This document shows, piece by piece, positions 59,703 to 64,000 of a stretch of DNA of 64,000 nt. Both the position numbers and the translations under genes were made by a program. The DNA is taken from NCBI GenBank assembly GCA_965199005.1, contig CBDAQK010000001.1, forward strand, positions 2,294,001 to 2,358,000, given 5' to 3'. The notes under the pieces are model-generated. The model worked only from the letters and a program-made list of their open reading frames with translations. It had not been told where the DNA came from and ran no database searches. Every line of letters begins with the position of its first letter. The stretch's first letter is position 1. Source of the DNA: LMUY01 sp965199005 (GTDB lineage: Bacteria > Pseudomonadota > Alphaproteobacteria > Acetobacterales > Acetobacteraceae).

Positions 59703-60676
59703 CCGATTTGCTGCACATCGAAGGCCTTCGCACCGAATTCCCTGGGGAGCGCCGCCCCTTTGCCGCCGTCGACGGCGTGAGTATCGCCGTGAGCAGGGGT
59801 AAGACGCTCGGCATCGTGGGGGAGAGTGGGTGTGGCAAGTCCATGCTGTCGCTCTCCGTCATGCAATTGGTGCCGCCGCCGGGCCGCATAGCCGCCGGGC
59901 GGGTGATGTTCGACGGGCAGGATTTGCTGGGCCTGCCCCCCGCTGCCATGCGCGACCTGCGGGGGCGGCGGATCGCGATGATCTTTCAGGAGCCAATGAC
60001 CAGCCTGAACCCGGCCTACACGGTCGGTGACCAGATCATGGAGGCGATGAAGGCGCACGATAAAAAGGGCCGCAATTTCCGCAGCCGGGCGGCGGCGGCG
60101 CTGGACCGGGTTCGGATACCGGCGCCGGACCGCCGGCTGGACGAATATCCACACCAAATGTCCGGCGGGATGCGGCAGCGCGTGATGATCGCGATGGCGC
60201 TATCCTGTGCGCCGGACTTGCTGATCGCCGACGAACCGACCACGGCGCTGGACGTGACCGTGCAGGCGCAAATCCTGGACCTGCTGCGGGATTTGCAGCA
60301 GCAGACCGGGATGGCCATCGTCCTGATCACACACGATTTGGGCGTGGTGGCGGAAATGGCGGACGAGGTTGCCGTGATGTACGCCGGCCGCGTGGTGGAG
60401 CGGGCGGCGGCGTCGGCCTTGTTCGACGATCCGCAGCATCCTTACACGCTGGGATTGCTGGGCAGTGTGCCGCGCCTGGAGGAGAAGCGGGACCGGCTTT
60501 TGGCCATCGAGGGGTCTGTCCCGTCTGCGGCCGCGTTGCCGCCGGGCTGCCGGTTCCACCCGCGCTGCGTATTCGGCGCGGATGCCTGCACGAAAGAGCA
60601 GCCAGCGCTGCGCGGATTGGCGCCAGCGCATGAGGCAGCGTGTATCCGCGCCCCGGTGGAGGCGATTGCGGCATGA
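59699..60676 (+). CDS. dppD: dipeptide/oligopeptide ABC transporter ATPase, DppD-like
   Basis: A 325-residue ATPase of the peptide/nickel importer family. Walker A is GESGCGKSMLS, the signature MSGGMRQRVMIAM, Walker B LLIADEPTTALD and the switch histidine LITHDLGVV. The C-terminal oligopeptide domain has cysteines in GCRFHPRCVFGADACTKEQ, typical of an iron-sulfur-binding tail. The ATG at 59699 overlaps the preceding stop, so a longer ORF is rejected. It is paired with the next ATPase. No permease or binding protein gene is adjacent, which is unusual for this family. Confidence 0.92.
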   Translation: MTDLLHIEGLRTEFPGERRPFAAVDGVSIAVSRGKTLGIVGESGCGKSMLSLSVMQLVPPPGRIAAGRVMFDGQDLLGLPPAAMRDLRGRRIAMIFQEPMTSLNPAYTVGDQIMEAMKAHDKKGRNFRSRAAAALDRVRIPAPDRRLDEYPHQMSGGMRQRVMIAMALSCAPDLLIADEPTTALDVTVQAQILDLLRDLQQQTGMAIVLITHDLGVVAEMADEVAVMYAGRVVERAAASALFDDPQHPYTLGLLGSVPRLEEKRDRLLAIEGSVPSAAALPPGCRFHPRCVFGADACTKEQPALRGLAPAHEAACIRAPVEAIAA

Positions 60677-61713
60677 CCGCGCTGTTGGAAGCCACCGGCC
60701 TTGTCAAGCACTTCCGGACCCGGTCCGGGTTGGTCAAGGCGGTGGACGGGGTGTCGTTCGCTCTGGCGCGTGGTGAAACCCTGGCCCTGGTTGGGGAAAG
60801 CGGCTGCGGCAAATCCACCACGGCGCGCCTGGTGCTGCGGCTGATCGAGCCCACGTCCGGGTCGGTGCATTTCGAGGGGCAGGATATTACGACGGTGCCC
60901 GGCGGAACGCTGCGCCGCCTGCGCCGGCGGATGCAGATCGTGTTCCAAGACCCGTTCGCCTCGCTCAACCCCCGCATGACGGTGGGCGATACGTTGGATG
61001 AGCCGCTGCTGATCCATGGCTATGGCGATGCGGCCAAGCGCAGGGCCCGGGTGACGGAGCTGTTGCAACTGGTCGGGCTGCCTCCGGAGCACATTCGCCG
61101 CTATCCGCACGAATTTTCCGGCGGGCAGCGCCAGCGTATCGGAATCGCCCGGGCGCTCGCGCTGGAGCCGGCGCTGGTGGTGTGCGACGAGCCGGTCTCA
61201 GCCTTGGATGTTTCGGTGCAGGCGCAGGTGGTGAATTTGCTGGGCGATCTGCAGCAGCGGCTGGGATTGTCGTATTTGTTCATCGCCCACGACCTGGCGG
61301 TGGTGAAGCACGTCGCGACCCGGATCGCCGTGATGTATCTGGGCCGCATCGTCGAGACAGCGTCCCGCGATGCGTTGTTCGAGCGGCCGTTGCATCCTTA
61401 TACCCGCGCGCTGCTCTCCGCGATCCCGCGGCCTGACCCAGCGCAGAAGCTGGCGCGCCAGGTGCCGGGCGGGGATGTGCCGAGCCCGCTGAACCCGCCG
61501 CCGGGCTGCCATTTCCACACGCGCTGCCCCTTCGTGATCGACCGCTGCCGCACGGAGGCGCCGGCCTTGCGCGCGATCGTGCCCGAGCATTTCTCGGCCT
61601 GCCACCGGGCGGAGGAACTGCCGGAATACGCGGCGGGCGTCGCGCGGCCAATGGCGCCAAATGCGGCACGGCGGCTGGCGCTGTATGCGGAGCGCCGGGC
61701 GGTGGTGGCGTAG
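60673..61713 (+). CDS. dppF: dipeptide/oligopeptide ABC transporter ATPase, DppF-like
   Basis: A 346-residue ATPase that should pair with DppD. Walker A is GESGCGKSTTARL, the Q-loop region IVFQDPFASLNPRMTVG, the signature FSGGQRQRIGIARAL, Walker B LVVCDEPVSALD and the switch histidine FIAHDLAVV. The C-terminal part has GCHFHTRCPFVIDRCR with conserved cysteines. Start by ATGA overlap at 60673. Partner permeases and the binding protein must be encoded outside the window or be shared with another system. Confidence 0.92.
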   Translation: MTALLEATGLVKHFRTRSGLVKAVDGVSFALARGETLALVGESGCGKSTTARLVLRLIEPTSGSVHFEGQDITTVPGGTLRRLRRRMQIVFQDPFASLNPRMTVGDTLDEPLLIHGYGDAAKRRARVTELLQLVGLPPEHIRRYPHEFSGGQRQRIGIARALALEPALVVCDEPVSALDVSVQAQVVNLLGDLQQRLGLSYLFIAHDLAVVKHVATRIAVMYLGRIVETASRDALFERPLHPYTRALLSAIPRPDPAQKLARQVPGGDVPSPLNPPPGCHFHTRCPFVIDRCRTEAPALRAIVPEHFSACHRAEELPEYAAGVARPMAPNAARRLALYAERRAVVA

Positions 61714-61770
61714 GCGAGGCTTTGGGGTAATGGCACATCCCCACCTGTTGCTGTTGCCAAATGTCAGAAA

Positions 61771-62121
61771 GTGGCAAAGTCTAAAATGGAAGCGGCCCAG
61801 GATAGCAACCCATTTGCCTTTCCTCATGCCTTGATGACGAAGCTGAAGGCGGTAGCCGAGGCGCAGCACCGCTCCATTGGGGACGTGGTGCGCGAGTTGG
61901 TAGAACAAGGCCTGGAGCAGCAATGTCAGGTGACTGTCGAGCAGGAGCGTCAACGACCCATGACCGAGGAGTATCGTCAGACTATCCGGCAGCAGATTGC
62001 TCAGGGAGTTGCTTCCGCACGTGCAGGCAGGCTTGTCGATGGAGAAGCTGTATTTTCTCGTATCAGGGCGGAGATGGCTGAACGTGAGCAGCTCGGGTCA
62101 CAGCCGCGTGGACTTAACTGA
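61771..62121 (+). CDS. ParD-like ribbon-helix-helix antitoxin
   Basis: A 116-residue protein. Residues about 18-55 (HALMTKLKAVAEAQHRSIGD and VVRELVEQGL) form a ribbon-helix-helix DNA-binding motif. The C-terminal half ends with IAQGVASARAGRLVDGEAVF, then SRIRAEMAERE, which is the toxin-binding tail pattern of ParD-type antitoxins. The last ten residues (LGSQPRGLN) are read out of frame into the remains of the toxin gene. It probably still folds and may bind its operator, but has no intact toxin next to it. Confidence 0.75.
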   Translation: MAKSKMEAAQDSNPFAFPHALMTKLKAVAEAQHRSIGDVVRELVEQGLEQQCQVTVEQERQRPMTEEYRQTIRQQIAQGVASARAGRLVDGEAVFSRIRAEMAEREQLGSQPRGLN

Positions 62122-62245
62122 CGAGCCGCTGAAATTCTGGCAGGTGCTCTCGTATCTCGTGGTATACGATCCGCTGCCTCGCCCGATTAACGTGATGCGC
62201 ATAGTCCATACAAGTCGCAACATCCGCCGCCTTCTTTCCGGGTAA
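62088..62245 (+). pseudogene. ParE/RelE-like toxin remnant (C-terminal part only)
   Basis: The frame ending at 62245 encodes SRVDLTDEPLKFWQVLSYLV, then VYDPLPRPINVMRIVHTSRN and IRRLLSG. This matches the C-terminal half of ParE-type toxins, which end in a similar R-x-LH-x-x-R-D-I pattern. The N-terminal half, including the start codon, is absent; upstream sequence in this frame belongs to the antitoxin gene. The junction near 62088-62095 looks like a deletion that joined the antitoxin 3' end to the middle of the toxin. The toxin is therefore inactive. Confidence 0.7.
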
Positions 62246-62321
62246 ACCGTGTCTTTCGCTGCGCGGCAGATGTGGTAGGCAGCGCCATCAGCCCACGCAG
62301 CCGTCAAAACCGAGGAACGCC

Positions 62322-63500
62322 GTGAAGCCCTTCAGCATCGTTGCCCCCCGTGCCATCCACGTCGGCGGTGGTACCGTCGCAACCATCGCTGCCATATTGG
62401 CCAGTTTCGGCCTGCAGAAACCGTTGATCGTCACCGATCCGGTCATGGTCTCAACGGGCTTGCTCCGCCGCTGCACCGATCCGCTCACCGCCGCCGGGAT
62501 CGCGTTCTCCGTGTTCAGCGAGACCATCCCCGAACCCGAAGACACCATCATCGAGGCCGGGGTCAAGCTGCTGGCGGATGGCGGGCACGATTGCCTCCTG
62601 GCGTTTGGTGGCGGCTCGCCCATTGACACCGCCAAGGCGATGGCGATCCTGGCGCAGCGGCCTGGCGCTAAGATGCGCGAGTTCAAGGTGCCGGTGCAGA
62701 ACGATGCGGCCGTCCTGCCCGTCATCGCCATTCCCACCACCGCGGGGACGGGCAGCGAGTGCACCCGCTTCACCGTCATCACGGATGCCGAGCGTGGCGA
62801 AAAGATGCTGATCGCCGGGTTGAGTGCGCTGCCGCTGGCAGCGATCGTCGATTACGAGCTGACCTACACAGTGCCGCCCCGCACCACCGCAGATACCGGG
62901 GTGGACAGCCTGACCCATGCGCTGGAGGCCTACGTTTCCAAGCGGGCCAACCCCGTCTCCGATTCGTTGGCGCTGGGGGCGATGGGTTTGATCGGCCGCC
63001 ATCTCCGCACCGCCTATGCGGAACCGCGCAATGCGGAGGCGCGGGAGGGCATGATGTTGGGGGCGACCCAGGCCGGGATGGCGTTCTGCAACAGCTCCGT
63101 GGCGCTCGTGCATGGCATGTCCCGACCGATTGGCGCGCGGTTCCATGTGCCGCATGGTTTGTCCAACGCTATGCTGCTGCCGGCCGTGACCCGGTTTGGT
63201 CTCGACGCCGCGCCGTCCCGCTATGCCGCCGCCGCGCGGGCGGCCGGCTTCGCCGCGGCGGGTGATGACGACGCGGCGGCCGGAACTGCCCTATGCCGCG
63301 GGTTGGACGGGCTCAATCGCGATCTGAAGGTGCCGACTCCCCAGGCCTATGGCATCGCCTGGAGCGATTGGGAGGCAGCCATGGACACGATGGCCGACCA
63401 GGCGATCGCCTCCGGCAGCCCGGCGAACAACCCGCGCGTGCCGGACAAGGTGGAGATCCTCACGCTCTATCGTCAGGTCTTCACCGGTACCAACGCGTAA
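62322..63500 (+). CDS. iron-containing alcohol dehydrogenase
   Basis: A 392-residue group III alcohol dehydrogenase. The cofactor motif is LLAFGGGSPIDTAKAMA. Metal ligands lie in SLTHALEAYVSK, VHGMSRPIGARFHVPHG, with three histidines and an upstream aspartate (ADTGVDSLTHAL). PTTAGTGSECTRFTVI is also typical. The start is GTG (62322), 76 nt after the toxin remnant. Substrates of this family range from butanol and lactaldehyde to hydroxybutyrate and maleylacetate; the exact one is not clear. Confidence 0.92.
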   Translation: MKPFSIVAPRAIHVGGGTVATIAAILASFGLQKPLIVTDPVMVSTGLLRRCTDPLTAAGIAFSVFSETIPEPEDTIIEAGVKLLADGGHDCLLAFGGGSPIDTAKAMAILAQRPGAKMREFKVPVQNDAAVLPVIAIPTTAGTGSECTRFTVITDAERGEKMLIAGLSALPLAAIVDYELTYTVPPRTTADTGVDSLTHALEAYVSKRANPVSDSLALGAMGLIGRHLRTAYAEPRNAEAREGMMLGATQAGMAFCNSSVALVHGMSRPIGARFHVPHGLSNAMLLPAVTRFGLDAAPSRYAAAARAAGFAAAGDDDAAAGTALCRGLDGLNRDLKVPTPQAYGIAWSDWEAAMDTMADQAIASGSPANNPRVPDKVEILTLYRQVFTGTNA

Positions 63501-63575
63501 GCGCCTTGCGTCGCGGTCCGCTGGCAAGGATGGTGATACCCTGGATCGAAGTGATGTGATGGAGTTTCCGCATCG

Positions 63576-64000
63576 ATGGCGTTGCACGTGGCCCTTACGC
63601 ACCGGACCAGCTATCAGTATGACCGGCCAGTCCTGTTGGGTCCGCAAACCATCCGGCTGCGTCCAGCACCGCATTCCCGCACGCCCATCCTCTCCTATTC
63701 GCTTGGAATCGAGCCGGCCGGCCATTTCGTAAACTGGCAGCAGGACCCGCAGGGCAATTTCCTGGCCCGGATCGTCTTCCCCGAGCGGGTGACGAAATTC
63801 GTCGTCACGGTCGACCTGCTCGCCGACATGGCGACGATCAACCCGTTCGACTTCTTCCTGGAGCCGGGTGCGGAAACGGTGCCGTTCACCTACGACCCGG
63901 TCCTGAAGACCGAGCTGGCGTCGTTTCTGCAAGCCGAAGTGCCGGGGCCGCTGCTCGCCGGGTTGCTGGCGACGATCCAGCCGGCCGGGGAGCGCACGGT
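63576..64000 (+). CDS. transglutaminase-like family protein, N-terminal part
   Basis: About 141 residues before the window edge. It opens MALHVALTHRTSYQYDRPVL, then LLGPQTIRLRPAPHSRTPIL and HFVNWQQDPQGNFLARIVFP. This is the N-terminal beta-sandwich found before bacterial transglutaminase-like cysteine protease domains, often in very large proteins with a DUF2126 tail. The catalytic domain lies beyond the window. The ATG has a modest GGAG upstream. Such proteins often occur in operons with alpha-E and circularly permuted ATP-grasp proteins, which would be expected next. Confidence 0.85.
   Translation, partial: MALHVALTHRTSYQYDRPVLLGPQTIRLRPAPHSRTPILSYSLGIEPAGHFVNWQQDPQGNFLARIVFPERVTKFVVTVDLLADMATINPFDFFLEPGAETVPFTYDPVLKTELASFLQAEVPGPLLAGLLATIQPAGERT

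Noticed and set aside
1..64000. CRISPR array, tRNA, rRNA, transposase or integrase
   Set aside because: None was found by eye on either strand; no regularly spaced repeats, cloverleaf candidates or recombinase motifs. Small or diverged RNA genes could have been missed.

Overview
The window is high-GC bacterial chromosome, densely packed with long operons, ATGA/TTGA/GTGA stop-start overlaps and frequent GTG or TTG starts. A CtrA-type DNA-binding domain (43171..43587), a PhaZ-type intracellular polyhydroxyalkanoate depolymerase, many acyl-CoA enzymes and palindrome-rich intergenic elements point to an alphaproteobacterium. My best guess is Rhodospirillales/Acetobacteraceae; this comes from gene content, not from a marker gene. 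No rRNA, tRNA, CRISPR array, integrase or transposase was seen.

Layout. 1-5.5 kb: a catabolic locus with two MFS carriers, two MmgE/PrpD paralogues and a FadR-type GntR regulator next to a palindromic operator. 5.5-8.9 kb: a leucine-rich-repeat protein kinase divergent from a Cache-PAS-GGDEF diguanylate cyclase. 8.9-12.4 kb: nitroreductase, a small unknown protein, a small HTH regulator, a ChaC-like cyclotransferase and nitronate monooxygenase. 12.5-24.7 kb: one long operon with a Liv-type ABC importer followed by a bifunctional beta-oxidation enzyme, acyl-CoA ligase, thiolase and two acyl-CoA dehydrogenases. It reads as an import-and-degrade module for an unidentified carboxylic acid. 24.7-33.5 kb: two tandem secreted glycine-rich peptides, a second acyl-CoA ligase, a multi-hairpin repeat, phaZ with a TetR regulator, then a divergent operon of hydroxyacyl-CoA/carnitine-type dehydrogenase, alpha/beta hydrolase and an orphan molybdenum hydroxylase large subunit.

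33.6-39.1 kb: a six-gene minus-strand operon (DUF2064 transferase, GT-C membrane mannosyltransferase-like protein, radical SAM/SPASM enzyme, GT2, DUF2147 protein, GT4), a plausible uncharacterised glycan or glycolipid pathway. 39.3-45.6 kb: peroxiredoxin, an orphan PAS histidine kinase, a cobalamin adenosyltransferase with a CDF metal exporter, the receiver-less CtrA-like protein and HtpG. 45.6-48.5 kb: a visibly AT-richer patch with a methyltransferase/P-loop fusion and a zinc-ribbon methyltransferase, probably acquired horizontally. 48.5-55 kb: GST, aldehyde dehydrogenase, a LysR/MFS divergent pair, an Asp/Glu racemase-family protein and a 2-hydroxyacid dehydrogenase.

55.1-57.4 kb: a tightly coupled pair of unrecognised proteins. 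57.5-61.7 kb: a class II aldolase, a GT-C-like membrane protein and two dipeptide-type ABC ATPases without permeases. 61.8-62.2 kb: an intact ParD-like antitoxin abutting a decapitated ParE-like toxin. 62.3 kb to the end: an iron-containing alcohol dehydrogenase and the start of a transglutaminase-family protein.

The observations most worth checking are the asymmetric LivG/LivF nucleotide sites, the unknown gene pair at 55-57 kb, the glycosyltransferase/radical SAM operon, the receiver-less CtrA-like regulator and the methyltransferase/P-loop fusion.
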